Below, piece after piece: positions 15,877 through 25,280 of a stretch of DNA of 64,000 bases. The notes beneath the pieces were generated by a model. The model was not told where the DNA came from. It searched no databases and saw only the letters and a program-made list of their open reading frames with translations. The stretch comes from Bacteroidia bacterium (lineage in GTDB: Bacteria; Bacteroidota; Bacteroidia; Flavobacteriales; Flavobacteriaceae): the NCBI GenBank assembly GCA_030431695.1, contig JAUIIU010000001.1, positions 62,001 through 126,000 of the forward strand, read 5' to 3'. Positions within the stretch are counted from its first letter, which is position 1. Each line of letters starts with the position of its first letter. A program made the position numbers and the translations under genes.

Positions 15877-16986
15877 ATGCCCCGAGTCGAAGAAACCATC
15901 CTCGAGATAGATCTCAATGCACTAGACCACAACTATCGCGTCATTACTTCGAAACTGAAACCAGAAACGAAGGTTCTCGGAGTTGTCAAGGCGGGAGGCT
16001 ATGGAAGTGACGCAGCTGTGATCGCGGAAGAACTGGAGGCACTAGGAGTCGATTACCTTGCCGTTGCCTATGTGAAGGAAGGAGTTGAACTTCGCGACGC
16101 AGGCATAAAGATCCCGATACTGGTACTACACCCCCAGCCTGCAAATTTTGAAGAGTTGATCGATCGCTGCCTGGAACCGGCTTTATACAGTAAAAGAATA
16201 CTTAAAGCATTTGTTTCAGTCGCTTCAGAAAAATCCCAAAAGGCCTACCCTGTTCACCTGAAGTTCAATTCAGGTTTGAACCGACTCGGATTTAGGGAAG
16301 ATGATATTCCATGGGTTACGGGCGAACTTTCCAATGCACCTTCAGTAACAATCAAATCACTTTTCTCCCACCTGGCGGCGAGCGAGGATCTCCGGGAGAG
16401 GGAATTCACGATTGGTCAGATCAATAAGTTCCGAGCAATTGTAAAGGAAATGCACGCCAATCTAGGCTATAAGCCATTAGTACACCAGAGCAATACTTCC
16501 GCCATCCTGAATTATCCCGAAGCAGAATTCGATATGGTCCGAACCGGGATAGGCTTGTACGGCTATGGAAATGATAAGGCCGCAGATCAAAAACTGAAAC
16601 CGGTGCACAGTTTGAAATCCGTGATCTCACAGATCCACGAGATAGCGCCAGGAGAATCCGTTGGTTACAATCGTGGACACAAAGCGTCAGGAACCGAATA
16701 TTCCGCAACTATCCCGATCGGTCATGCTGATGGCATTCCACGTTCACTTGGCAAAGGAAAAGGCCATGTGATCATAAAAGGCAGGAAAGCACCGATCATT
16801 GGCAATGTTTGCATGGATATGCTGATGGTCAATGTTAGCGGGATCGATTGTGCTGAAGGCGATGAGGTGTTGATCTTTGGCGACGGACAACCTGCGACTA
16901 CCATGGCCCAAAACGCAAATACGATTTCCTACGAACTACTTACCGCATTATCCCACCGAATAAAACGGGTTGTTTGCCGAAAATAG
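15877..16986 (+). CDS. alr: Alanine racemase
   Basis: A 369-residue fold-type III PLP enzyme. The PLP lysine lies in VLGVVKAGGYGSDA (about residues 33-46) and the catalytic tyrosine in SVGYNRGHKA near residue 263. GNVCMDMLMV near residue 310 is the second conserved active-site segment. It converts L- to D-alanine for peptidoglycan. The length is typical. Coupled to tdk upstream. Confidence 0.96.
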   Translation: MPRVEETILEIDLNALDHNYRVITSKLKPETKVLGVVKAGGYGSDAAVIAEELEALGVDYLAVAYVKEGVELRDAGIKIPILVLHPQPANFEELIDRCLEPALYSKRILKAFVSVASEKSQKAYPVHLKFNSGLNRLGFREDDIPWVTGELSNAPSVTIKSLFSHLAASEDLREREFTIGQINKFRAIVKEMHANLGYKPLVHQSNTSAILNYPEAEFDMVRTGIGLYGYGNDKAADQKLKPVHSLKSVISQIHEIAPGESVGYNRGHKASGTEYSATIPIGHADGIPRSLGKGKGHVIIKGRKAPIIGNVCMDMLMVNVSGIDCAEGDEVLIFGDGQPATTMAQNANTISYELLTALSHRIKRVVCRK

Positions 16987-17029
16987 ATAGTATCTTGTTC
17001 ATTCTTAGTGCATAAAAACAGTTTTTAGT

Positions 17030-17037
17030 TAACTTTG
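17030..17037 (+). promoter_or_regulatory. -7 element of mscL
   Basis: TAACTTTG, an exact TAnnTTTG match, 28 nt before the mscL ATG. It is flanked by two direct GTTAAC copies (17028-17033 and 17044-17049). Confidence 0.6.
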
Positions 17038-17065
17038 CGGCAGTTAACTCTATAAACCTATCAAT

Positions 17066-17473
17066 ATGTTAAAGGAATTCAGGAATTTCATTATGACGGG
17101 TAACGTGATCGACCTTGCCGTTGCCGTTATCCTAGCCGGAGCCGTTGGCCTGGTTGTAAACGGATTTGTTTCCGATATTATGATGCCGATCGTTGGGCAC
17201 TTTGCAGGAGGTGTGGACTTCGCCGATATGAAGTACATTCTGGACGACGCAGTTGTTGCCGAAGATGGCACCGTGACCACTCCGGAAAATGCCATAATGT
17301 ATGGTAAATGGATCAACGCCATCATCAACCTGATCATTGTTGGGTTTGTGCTGTTCATGATCGTGAAGGCCTACAACAAGACCAAAAAGAAAAAGGAAGA
17401 GGCTCCTGCGCCACCTCCGGGTCCAACCCAGGAAGAATTACTGGCAGAGATCAGGGACCTTTTGAAGAAATAA
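17066..17473 (+). CDS. mscL: Large-conductance mechanosensitive channel
   Basis: A 135-residue protein with the hallmark N-terminus FRNFIMTGNVIDLAVAVILA (amphipathic helix and first span), a periplasmic loop, a second span (about residues 78-98) and a charged C-terminal helix after a proline-rich linker. MscL opens under membrane tension to release solutes. It has its own promoter and terminator. Confidence 0.96.
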   Translation: MLKEFRNFIMTGNVIDLAVAVILAGAVGLVVNGFVSDIMMPIVGHFAGGVDFADMKYILDDAVVAEDGTVTTPENAIMYGKWINAIINLIIVGFVLFMIVKAYNKTKKKKEEAPAPPPGPTQEELLAEIRDLLKK

Positions 17474-17512
17474 GAACGTCCGTAGCCGCTACGCTACTCA
17501 TTTTAACCACTA

Positions 17513-17550
17513 AACCCTCCGTCGCCAAGGCTATGGAGGGTATTTTTTTT
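17513..17550 (+). terminator. Intrinsic terminator of mscL
   Basis: ACCCTCC (17514-17520) pairs with GGAGGGT (17535-17541), with an inner GCC/GGC pairing, followed by eight T residues. Confidence 0.9.
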
Positions 17551-17585
17551 ATCCTTTTCTTCTGAAAAAATAAAATTCTATCGCT

Positions 17586-17593
17586 TACTTTTG
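17586..17593 (+). promoter_or_regulatory. -7 element of asd
   Basis: TACTTTTG, an exact TAnnTTTG match, 17 nt before the ATG at 17611. Confidence 0.65.
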
Positions 17594-17610
17594 AACCAAA
17601 TTATTTGCCC

Positions 17611-18621
17611 ATGAAAGTTGCTGTTGTTGGTGCCACCGGGATGGTTGGTGCCGTTATGCTGAAAGTACTGGAAGAGAGAAACTTCCCGGTTACCGAATTA
17701 TTACCTGTCGCCTCTTCACGATCGGTAGGGAATAAAATTGAATTCAAGGGTAAATCGTATACGATCATCGGGCTGCAGAAAGCTGTCGACAGGCAACCGG
17801 ATATCGCGATCTTTTCGGCCGGGGGAAGCACATCCCTCGAATGGGCCCCGGCATTTGCCGAAAATGGTACAACAGTCATCGATAATTCATCAGCATGGCG
17901 AATGGACCCTTCCAAAAAGCTTATCGTGCCCGAAATTAACGCGAATGTCCTCACTTCAGATGATAAGATAATAGCAAATCCGAATTGCTCCACCATCCAA
18001 ATGGTGATGGCTCTTGCTCCTCTTCACAGGAAATACAGAATGAAACGCGTGGTTGTTTCCACCTACCAGTCTGTTTCGGGAACCGGTGTAGCCGCCGTTA
18101 ACCAGCTGGAGAACGAGATCAATGGAGTGAAAGGAGAAATGGCATATCCCTACCCAATTCACAAAAATGCATTGCCACATTGTGATGTCTTCGAGGAAAA
18201 CGGGTATACCAAGGAAGAGATGAAACTAGCACGGGAACCCCAGAAAATACTTGATGACAGGAGTTTTTCGGTCTCAGCAACCGCAGTGCGTATTCCAACG
18301 GCCGGCGGACATAGCGAAGCAGTTAATGTAGAGTTCTTCAATGATTTTGATATTTCCGAAGTTAGGAGAATACTTCACGAAACTCCGGGAGTGACGGTTC
18401 AAGATAACCCCGACACCAATACCTATCCTATGCCGATGTACGCGCACGACAAGGATGAGGTCTTCGTAGGCAGGATCCGTCGCGATGAAACACAGCCGAA
18501 TACCCTGAACATGTGGGTGGTAAGTGACAATCTTCGCAAGGGTGCCGCTACCAATGCCATACAGATCGCCGAGTATCTAGTAACCAATAAGCTGGTCGGT
18601 CAATCGGTATCATCTTCCTGA
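17611..18621 (+). CDS. asd: Aspartate-semialdehyde dehydrogenase
   Basis: A 336-residue enzyme from the ATG at 17611; a TTG two codons earlier is possible but less likely. It starts MKVAVVGATGMVGAVML (NADP-binding). The active-site cysteine is in NPNCSTIQMV, and RIPTAGGHSEAV near residue 227 carries substrate-binding residues. It makes aspartate semialdehyde for the lysine/diaminopimelate, threonine and methionine pathways. Monocistronic, with a promoter 17 nt upstream. Confidence 0.96.
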   Translation: MKVAVVGATGMVGAVMLKVLEERNFPVTELLPVASSRSVGNKIEFKGKSYTIIGLQKAVDRQPDIAIFSAGGSTSLEWAPAFAENGTTVIDNSSAWRMDPSKKLIVPEINANVLTSDDKIIANPNCSTIQMVMALAPLHRKYRMKRVVVSTYQSVSGTGVAAVNQLENEINGVKGEMAYPYPIHKNALPHCDVFEENGYTKEEMKLAREPQKILDDRSFSVSATAVRIPTAGGHSEAVNVEFFNDFDISEVRRILHETPGVTVQDNPDTNTYPMPMYAHDKDEVFVGRIRRDETQPNTLNMWVVSDNLRKGAATNAIQIAEYLVTNKLVGQSVSSS

Positions 18622-18652
18622 TCCCTGATTAAGTGAAAAAGTAAACCTTAAT

Positions 18653-18686
18653 CCCGATGCTGATAGGTGTCGGGACTTTATTTTTC
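18653..18686 (+). terminator. Terminator of asd
   Basis: CCCGATGC (18653-18660) pairs with GTGTCGGG (18667-18674) through two G-T pairs, loop TGATAG, followed by a T-rich stretch. Confidence 0.75.
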
Positions 18687-18722
18687 ATTATATTTAAGAG
18701 AAGATAACCTAATCCCCAGCGT

Positions 18723-19097
18723 ATGAATTCAAATTTTACTACTCTCCTTCGTATCATTCTCGCGCTTATTCTTCTTGTTTTTGGTGTGAATAAGTTCCTG
18801 GAGTTTATTCCGGCCCCTGAACTTTCGAGTGAAGCATCCGATTTTATGGGCTCCCTGGTAGATACCGGGTATGTGCTGTATTTTCTCGGTATTCTCGAGA
18901 TCGGAATCGGCATTTTACTGCTTCTGAAAAAATGGGTGCCCTTCGCCCTGCTGGTGCTTGTGCCAATTTCGGTGAATATCCTGATGTTCCATATTTTCAT
19001 GGACCTGCCGGATATACTTCAGGCCATTGTTGTTGCCGGGCTGAATGCGGTTCTAATTATGAAATACTGGAAGGCGTACCGGCCTCTGTTCCATTAG
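18723..19097 (+). CDS. DoxX-like four-helix membrane protein
   Basis: A 124-residue protein with four hydrophobic spans and the opening RIILALILLVFGVNKFLEF, as in DoxX/DoxD family proteins of Bacteroidota. A glutamate in the third segment (LGILEIGIGILLLL) is typical. Function is unknown; relatives are linked to redox or membrane stress. One-mismatch -7 box TATATTTA at 18689-18696. Confidence 0.75.
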   Translation: MNSNFTTLLRIILALILLVFGVNKFLEFIPAPELSSEASDFMGSLVDTGYVLYFLGILEIGIGILLLLKKWVPFALLVLVPISVNILMFHIFMDLPDILQAIVVAGLNAVLIMKYWKAYRPLFH

Positions 19098-19178
19098 ATT
19101 ATTTATTAGAATTCATCCAACCCACATAAAGGAAGACACCGCTCTTTTTAGTACCTTTATGCTCTAATTTTATTCATT

Positions 19179-21338
19179 ATGAAAAAGAGTATCATCCTTC
19201 TTCTGATGGCAACGGTGTTTATTGCCTGTAAGGAGGAAAAAAAAGAACCTATTGCTGTGAACTATCCTGAAACAAAACAAGTGGATACGGTAACTAACTA
19301 TTTCGGAACTGAAGTAAAGGATCCTTATCGCTGGCTGGAGGATGATATGAGCGATGAAACAGGTGACTGGGTAAAGCGTCAAAACGAAGTTACATTCGGT
19401 TACCTGGACACCATCCCGTTTCGTGAAGAATTGAAACAACGGTTGGAAACTTTGTGGAATTACGAGAAAGTAGGTGCACCGTTCAAGGAAGGTGACTATA
19501 CGTATTTCAGAAAGAATGACGGCCTTCAAAACCAATATGTGGTATACCGCTATAAAACTGGTGCCGATCCATCGACAGCCGAAGTCTTCCTGGACCCGAA
19601 TACCTTTAAGGAAGACGGCACCATTTCCCTGGGAGGCCTGAGCTTTTCCGACGACGGTAAAACTACTGCCTACAGTATTTCTGAAGGGGGTAGCGACTGG
19701 CGCAAGGTGCTGGTAATGAATGCCGAAAACAAAGAGATCATCGAAGATACCCTGATCGATGTGAAATTCAGCGGACTCTCATGGAAAGGCAATGAAGGTT
19801 TCTATTACTCGAGTTACGATAAGCCCAAGGGAAGCGAACTCTCTGCAAAAACAGACCAACACAAACTCTATTTCCACAAGCTGGGAACACCTCAAAGTGA
19901 GGATGAACTGGTATTTGGCGGTACTCCAGCCGAAAAACACAGGTATGTAGGTGGTTATGTGACCGAAGACAACAAATACCTGGTTGTGACGGCCAGTATT
20001 TCCACTTCCGGGAACAAGTTATTTATAAAAGACCTGGAAGATCCGTCGGCCGGATTCGTAACCGTATTGGACCATACAGACAGTGACACCTACGTGTTGG
20101 AAAACGAAGGCTCAAAACTATACCTGGGAACTAATCTTGATGCACCCAATCAGAAGATAGTAACCGTTGATGCGGCCAACCCAACCCCGGAGAACTGGGT
20201 AGATTTCATCCCGGAAACGGAGAACGTGTTGAGTCCTTCCAGTGGTGGAAAATACATTTTCGCAGAATATATGGTTGATGCCGTGTCCAAGGTCTTCCAA
20301 TACGACATGGACGGCAATATGATCCGGGAGATCGAACTTCCGGGAGTGGGAAGCGCAGGTGGTTTCGGAGCAAAAAAGGATGAAACGGAATTGTATTATT
20401 CGTTCACCAACTATGTGACCCCGGGGTCGATCTACAAATTCGACATGGAGTCCGGCGAATCCGAATTGTATCGCAAGCCGGAGATCGATTTTAACCCGGA
20501 CGATTACGAAAGCAAGCAGGTTTTCTATACCTCCAAGGACGGAACCAAGGTGCCAATGATCATAACCCACAAGAAAGGGCTGAAACTCAATGGAAAGAAC
20601 CCTACCATTCTCTATGGGTACGGAGGATTCAATATCAGCCTTACGCCGTCTTTCAGCATTACCAACGCAGTGTGGATGGAACAAGGTGGCGTTTACGCCG
20701 TGCCAAACCTCCGTGGTGGTGGCGAATATGGTAAAAAATGGCACATCGCGGGAACCAAAATGCAAAAGCAGAATGTATTCGACGATTTTATCGCAGCTGC
20801 GGAATACCTTATCGAGAATAAATACACCTCTTCCGACTATCTGGCTATTCGTGGCGGGTCTAACGGCGGACTATTGGTTGGAGCGACCATGACCCAGCGA
20901 CCAGACCTTATGAAAGTCGCACTACCGGCAGTGGGAGTTCTTGATATGCTTCGATACCATACTTTTACCGCCGGAGCGGGATGGGCTTACGACTACGGTA
21001 CTTCGGAGGACAACAAGGAAATGTTCGATTACCTCAAAGGTTATTCCCCAGTTCATAATGTCAAAGAAGGTGTCGAATATCCCGCAACGCTTATCACAAC
21101 TGGTGATCATGACGACAGGGTGGTTCCTGCTCATAGCTTTAAGTTCGCTGCGGAATTGCAGTCGAAGCAAACCGGAACCAATCCTACGCTGATCCGCATC
21201 GAAACTGATGCCGGGCATGGAGCGGGAACTCCTGTGAGCAAGACCATCGAGCAGTATGCAGACATCTTTGGTTTTACCCTTTACAATATGGGTTACGAAG
21301 TGCTGCCCGAAAAGGTGAATGAGAAGATCAAAGAATAA
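19179..21338 (+). CDS. Prolyl oligopeptidase family serine peptidase (S9A), lipoprotein
   Basis: A 719-residue protein. The N-terminus [20 protein letters not shown] is a lipoprotein signal with cysteine near position 17. A beta-propeller domain (about 80-440) regulates access, and the C-terminal alpha/beta hydrolase domain carries the triad Ser561 (RGGSNGG), Asp646 (HDDRVVP) and His680 (DAGHGAG). It cleaves peptides after proline. Predicted to sit in the periplasm or at the outer membrane. One-mismatch -7 box TACCTTTA at 19152-19159. Confidence 0.95.
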   Translation: MKKSIILLLMATVFIACKEEKKEPIAVNYPETKQVDTVTNYFGTEVKDPYRWLEDDMSDETGDWVKRQNEVTFGYLDTIPFREELKQRLETLWNYEKVGAPFKEGDYTYFRKNDGLQNQYVVYRYKTGADPSTAEVFLDPNTFKEDGTISLGGLSFSDDGKTTAYSISEGGSDWRKVLVMNAENKEIIEDTLIDVKFSGLSWKGNEGFYYSSYDKPKGSELSAKTDQHKLYFHKLGTPQSEDELVFGGTPAEKHRYVGGYVTEDNKYLVVTASISTSGNKLFIKDLEDPSAGFVTVLDHTDSDTYVLENEGSKLYLGTNLDAPNQKIVTVDAANPTPENWVDFIPETENVLSPSSGGKYIFAEYMVDAVSKVFQYDMDGNMIREIELPGVGSAGGFGAKKDETELYYSFTNYVTPGSIYKFDMESGESELYRKPEIDFNPDDYESKQVFYTSKDGTKVPMIITHKKGLKLNGKNPTILYGYGGFNISLTPSFSITNAVWMEQGGVYAVPNLRGGGEYGKKWHIAGTKMQKQNVFDDFIAAAEYLIENKYTSSDYLAIRGGSNGGLLVGATMTQRPDLMKVALPAVGVLDMLRYHTFTAGAGWAYDYGTSEDNKEMFDYLKGYSPVHNVKEGVEYPATLITTGDHDDRVVPAHSFKFAAELQSKQTGTNPTLIRIETDAGHGAGTPVSKTIEQYADIFGFTLYNMGYEVLPEKVNEKIKE

Positions 21339-21360
21339 TTGAAATAATCAAACTCCCATA

Positions 21361-21402
21361 AAGCTGTCTTTGACCATCCAGTTGCTCAGAGACAGCTTTT
21401 TT
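21361..21402 (+). terminator. Terminator of the S9 peptidase gene
   Basis: AAGCTGTCT (21361-21369) pairs with AGACAGCTT (21390-21398), followed by T residues. It ends only a few bases before the next start codon at 21408. Confidence 0.85.
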
Positions 21403-21407
21403 ATATT

Positions 21408-22352
21408 ATGCTGAAGGTCGATATCCGCTCATTTTCCTATGATTCCGCAGAGATCCTGAAGGAAATCGCTTTTGCCCTGGAAAAAGGTCAGCAACTGGCA
21501 GTTCTTGGAGAGAGTGGTTGCGGTAAGTCAACCCTTTTGCATATTATATATGGATTACTTCACCTGGAACACGGACAGATCCACTGGGGCCAAACCGAAT
21601 TACTTGGCCCGAACTACAATATCGTTCCAGGGGAGTCCTTTATCAAGCTGGTTGCCCAGGAATTCAACGTAATGCCCTATATAACTGTTTCTGAAAATGT
21701 AGCCGAGCACCTCCCCAGGCTCGACCCCAAATCGGAGGCCAAACGGGTGCGCGACCTGCTGGAAGTAGTGGATATGCTTCCTTTCAGTGATAGCATGGTC
21801 AAAAATCTTAGTGGCGGTCAGAAACAGCGGGTAGCGCTGGCGAAGGCATTGGCCAAAGAACCGGAATTGCTGCTTCTTGATGAGCCATTCAGCCATATAG
21901 ATACCTTCAGAAAAAATTCACTGCGAAGAAAGCTGTATTCCTATCTCAGGGAAAATGATATCGCCTGTATAACTGCTACACATGACGCGGCAGAAGCCCT
22001 GGCATTTTCCGATGAAATTCTGATACTCAGAAACGGCACTACGGAAGCACTCGGAAAACCAGAGGTGATCTATAATTCTGTAACCAATATTTACCAGGCA
22101 GGGTTTTTCGACGAGGTGAATGAGCTGCCGGGCACCCTGTTTGATTCTGAAGAACAGGAAACACTACTGCTTTTTCCACATCAGTTAAGGGTTTCAGAGA
22201 CCGAAACAACGCTCAAGGTTACTATTCAGAACAATTATTTCCGCGGAAGCAATTACCTGGTCGAGGCTAAATGGAACGACAAAACGATCTACTTTGAGCA
22301 TTCACAGAAGATCCTTGAAGGCAGTGAAATCTTCATCAAAAGGAATCAATAA
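21408..22352 (+). CDS. ABC transporter ATP-binding protein
   Basis: A 314-residue ATPase: Walker A GESGCGKST (about residues 36-44), signature NLSGGQKQRVALAKAL, Walker B LLLLDEPFSHID, and a switch histidine in ITATHDAAEAL. The C-terminal 90 residues resemble the TOBE-like regulatory end of iron or spermidine/putrescine importers. No permease gene is adjacent, so the transported compound is unknown. The start lies right after the S9 terminator. Confidence 0.9.
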   Translation: MLKVDIRSFSYDSAEILKEIAFALEKGQQLAVLGESGCGKSTLLHIIYGLLHLEHGQIHWGQTELLGPNYNIVPGESFIKLVAQEFNVMPYITVSENVAEHLPRLDPKSEAKRVRDLLEVVDMLPFSDSMVKNLSGGQKQRVALAKALAKEPELLLLDEPFSHIDTFRKNSLRRKLYSYLRENDIACITATHDAAEALAFSDEILILRNGTTEALGKPEVIYNSVTNIYQAGFFDEVNELPGTLFDSEEQETLLLFPHQLRVSETETTLKVTIQNNYFRGSNYLVEAKWNDKTIYFEHSQKILEGSEIFIKRNQ

Positions 22353-22382
22353 TTCTGATTATCTTGTTCAAAACAACTGACT

Positions 22383-22913
22383 ATGGCCAGGTTATTTCTT
22401 ATTGTTTGTTCACTGGTTCTTTCTGTTTCATCTGTTCGGGCACAGGAAAACGAGAAATATGCAATCAAGGTTGCTTCGGAAGACGCGATCATTGAGACTT
22501 TGTATGCGGTCATTTCCGGAGAAAAAGGAGAAGAACGGAATTGGGAGCTCTTTCGATATTTGTTCAAACCAGAAAGTCGTTTGATCCCAACTGTGAAAGG
22601 TCCTGACGGTGTTTATAACACTCAACCCATGATCCCGGAGGACTATATAAAAGCAGCCACCGATTGGTTTGAGACTACCGGTTTTTATGAAAAGGAGATT
22701 TTCAGGAAATCCGAGTCATTCGGAAATATCACCCATCTCTTCAGCACCTACGAGTCATTCAGAAATAAGGATGACAAGGAACCTTTTATGCGTGGTATCA
22801 ATAGTATACAGTTACTGAACGACGGGGATCGCTGGTGGGTGATCACAATTTACTGGACTCCGGAAACCGAATCCAACCCAATACCTGCACAATATCTGCC
22901 AAAATCGAACTAG
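22383..22913 (+). CDS. Secreted NTF2/SnoaL-like hypothetical protein
   Basis: A 176-residue protein with a clear signal peptide (residues 1-20, ending SSVRA-QE). The mature part has the spacing of a small cone-shaped NTF2/SnoaL fold: a helical start (EDAIIETLYAVISG), then strands around GNITHLFSTYESF and INSIQLLNDGDRWWVITIYW. Such folds bind small ligands or act as isomerases; the function is unknown. It follows the ABC ATPase after 30 bases and may be cotranscribed. Convergent with the GreA-like gene (1 base apart). Confidence 0.7.
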   Translation: MARLFLIVCSLVLSVSSVRAQENEKYAIKVASEDAIIETLYAVISGEKGEERNWELFRYLFKPESRLIPTVKGPDGVYNTQPMIPEDYIKAATDWFETTGFYEKEIFRKSESFGNITHLFSTYESFRNKDDKEPFMRGINSIQLLNDGDRWWVITIYWTPETESNPIPAQYLPKSN

Positions 22914-22914
22914 A

Positions 22915-23373
22915 TCAATCGATTTCAAGAACATTGATCTTCATCCCGTTGAAGGTGGCGCTTTCTCCCGTTTTCTTACCCAGCAGTAATTTCCCTATTG
23001 GCGATTCCAGGGAAACACAATAATAGTTCGTATCCGATATAGGAACAGCACCGGCCGAAACACTCATGAAATATGTGGCTTTATCAGTAATGACAAGGCT
23101 TCCCAGGTGGGCGATGTCGTTGATGTGTTCGAGATTTATCTTGTTCAGGACTGCTTCCTGTCTTTCAACTTCGGCAAGTTGTTTACTGAATTTCTCCCGC
23201 TCCAACTGTAACATCGCGCGGTTCGTGTGGTGTTTATCGCCAACCGTGCTCTTCTCCTCGTCGAAAAGAGAGTCTTTTACCGCGTCCAGAGCTTTATTGA
23301 TCCTGTGCCTGTGCCCGTCTATATATTCTTCACATTTATGAAATAGGATCGTCTTAATTTCCTGATTGGTCAT
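22915..23373 (-). CDS. GreA/GreB C-terminal-like protein (putative elongation factor homologue)
   Basis: A 152-residue protein. The N-terminal half is a long charged helix, coiled-coil-like (LQLEREKFSKQLAEVERQ). The C-terminal half matches the FKBP-like GreA domain, with VSLESPIGKLLLGKKTGE close to the GreA/GreB end. I recall similar proteins being annotated as 3-oxoacyl-ACP synthase in databases, but no ketosynthase feature is present. The acidic tip typical of GreA is not evident, so transcript cleavage activity is doubtful. The start overlaps the mtgA 3' end by 20 bp. Confidence 0.72.
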   Translation of the reverse strand: MTNQEIKTILFHKCEEYIDGHRHRINKALDAVKDSLFDEEKSTVGDKHHTNRAMLQLEREKFSKQLAEVERQEAVLNKINLEHINDIAHLGSLVITDKATYFMSVSAGAVPISDTNYYCVSLESPIGKLLLGKKTGESATFNGMKINVLEID

Positions 23374-24049
23374 TCTTCTTCAAATTTACTTCGCCTAAGT
23401 TATGCATTTGTCGTAAAACCCACTGTTTCCTTTGTTCTAAAAATGCGGTCCTCGGTGAGGCTTTATATTTTCTCGGGTTTGGCAATATTACTGCGATGGA
23501 AGCCGCTTCATGCGTTGTCAGATCTTTTGCATCCTTGTTGAACCAGTATTTGGCTGCCGCCTGGACACCATACACCCCTTCACCCATTTCGATACTGTTG
23601 AGATAGACCTCCAGTATTCTTTCCTTGCCCCAGATATTCTCGATAAGGAAGGTGAAGTAGGTTTCCAGGCTCTTCCGCAGCCAGCTTCGCTCTGGCCATA
23701 GAAATACGTTCTTTGCTGTTTGCTGGGAAATGGTGCTGCCTCCTTTAAGGCGTTTACCCGCCTTGTTGCCTTCGTAGGCCTTCTTGATCGCTTCGTAGTC
23801 GAAACCGTTATGGTCTGGGAAATTCTGGTCTTCGGAACTAATTACAGCCAGTTGCATGGCTTCGGAGATCTGCTCAATCGGGACCCATTCATGTTGAATA
23901 TCGACAGGATCATCCGACTGGAAGGTCCGGATCGCCATTAACGGGGTTGCGGGCACCTTCACATATTTGTACAAAAACACCCAGGCAACAGTTAAAACAA
24001 CGAACCAGATCGCTGTTTTTAATAAAAACCGGAACAATTTCTTTATCAT
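23354..24049 (-). CDS. mtgA: Monofunctional biosynthetic peptidoglycan transglycosylase
   Basis: A 231-residue GT51 enzyme from the ATG at 24049, which overlaps the upstream stop as ATGA; the frame stays open 14 codons further upstream, but that would lie inside the FAD gene. One N-terminal membrane span (about residues 5-28). The catalytic glutamate is in SSEDQNFPDHNGFD, and KGGSTISQQTAKN is the second conserved motif. It polymerises lipid II glycan chains in the periplasm. Confidence 0.93.
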   Translation of the reverse strand: MIKKLFRFLLKTAIWFVVLTVAWVFLYKYVKVPATPLMAIRTFQSDDPVDIQHEWVPIEQISEAMQLAVISSEDQNFPDHNGFDYEAIKKAYEGNKAGKRLKGGSTISQQTAKNVFLWPERSWLRKSLETYFTFLIENIWGKERILEVYLNSIEMGEGVYGVQAAAKYWFNKDAKDLTTHEAASIAVILPNPRKYKASPRTAFLEQRKQWVLRQMHNLGEVNLKKNDQSGN

Positions 24050-25203
24050 TTGGAATCGATTAGCGCTGCCAGTTGTTTCCCTATCGAGCAACCAATTGCA
24101 ACACCCATTCCTCCGAGTCGAACCCCGCAGTAAACATTCTCTTCTATTTGATTGACGATAGGCTTCTTCTTACCGCCCACTCCCATAATCCCACTCCAGC
24201 GGCTGTCAATTTCAAACGCGGTTCCTGGTAGAATTGTTGTGCTAAGTAGTTGATCCAGTTTATTCTGGACCAATTCTGTAATTCCGATCTCCGTAGTTTG
24301 TTCAGCTTTGAAATCAAGGTTTCTACCCCCTCCAAACAGGATACGATCATGAATATTCCTGAAATAATAATAGCCTTTGTCAAGGTGAAACGTTCCTTTG
24401 ATCTTTAATCCCGGTATTGGTTTGGTGATCAGAACTTGCGCTCGAGCCGGAACAACATCTTCATCAAATAATTGACGCGCAAAACCATTCGTAGCTATAA
24501 TGAGATTTTTTGCCGGAATTTCTTCGGAATTGTTCAAAATCATAGAAATCTGACCGTTTTTTCGCGAAAAACTGTCAATTTTCGTCGAATTAAGGATCAA
24601 AATCCCCTTTTCCATGGCCTTGGATAACAATCCGAGCATCATGGCGCCCGTGTCAATCTGACCCTCAAATTGATTAAAAATAAGTTGTTTTTGGATATTT
24701 TTAAACGAAAATGCGTCATTTTTAACCGAAAACGTCGCTTTTTTGTCAAAATCAGCCTCTGTAACCAGGCCATTGATGTAGTCTATATTTTCAAGGCAAA
24801 ACTCAAAAAGTTCAATATCATCTTCAGCAAACAATTCGTACCCGCCGTATTGTCTGAAGTCCATCTTTGCATCGCCAAGAATGCTGCGCAAAAGACTAAG
24901 GCCCTGGATCCTGTTTTTGATGATTTCGATGACTTCTGCTTCTGAATGAGTATTAAGATCTTCCAGTATCTCGGAAACACTGCCAAAACAAGCAAATCCG
25001 GCATTTTTAGTGCTTGCGCCACTTGGTAATATTCCTTTTTCAAATATTACGATCTTTCCATCCGGGAATCGTTCCCTGAGAAATAAGGCACAACTAAGTC
25101 CTACAATACCGCTTCCAACGATAGCGTAATCGATATCACTAAGCCAGGTTTTTCGCTCCCAGTAAGACAGGTTCATAGATGTGACGATTTGCGTAAAATT
25201 CAT
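24046..25203 (-). CDS. FAD-dependent oxidoreductase (DAO family)
   Basis: A 385-residue protein. The dinucleotide-binding motif is YAIVGSGIVGLSCALFL (about residues 26-42), followed by EKGILPSGASTKNAGFACFG, typical of glycine/D-amino-acid oxidase-like enzymes. C-terminal YCGVRLGGMGVAIGCSIG is the second FAD contact. The substrate is unknown. ATG at 25203 is preferred over the TTG codon before it. Translationally coupled to mtgA. Confidence 0.88.
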   Translation of the reverse strand: MNFTQIVTSMNLSYWERKTWLSDIDYAIVGSGIVGLSCALFLRERFPDGKIVIFEKGILPSGASTKNAGFACFGSVSEILEDLNTHSEAEVIEIIKNRIQGLSLLRSILGDAKMDFRQYGGYELFAEDDIELFEFCLENIDYINGLVTEADFDKKATFSVKNDAFSFKNIQKQLIFNQFEGQIDTGAMMLGLLSKAMEKGILILNSTKIDSFSRKNGQISMILNNSEEIPAKNLIIATNGFARQLFDEDVVPARAQVLITKPIPGLKIKGTFHLDKGYYYFRNIHDRILFGGGRNLDFKAEQTTEIGITELVQNKLDQLLSTTILPGTAFEIDSRWSGIMGVGGKKKPIVNQIEENVYCGVRLGGMGVAIGCSIGKQLAALIDSK

Positions 25204-25280
25204 CAAAAAAGGCCAAAATTCATCTTTTTTTGACTAAAAATCGATGATTCTGGCCCTATTTCATAAGAAATCGAGCTGTT

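Noticed and set aside
20118-20765. Long frame antisense to the prolyl oligopeptidase gene
   Set aside because: It mirrors a well-supported S9 peptidase and its translation shows no family features. Similar long antisense frames over recJ, UDG, S41 and rnr are rejected for the same reason.
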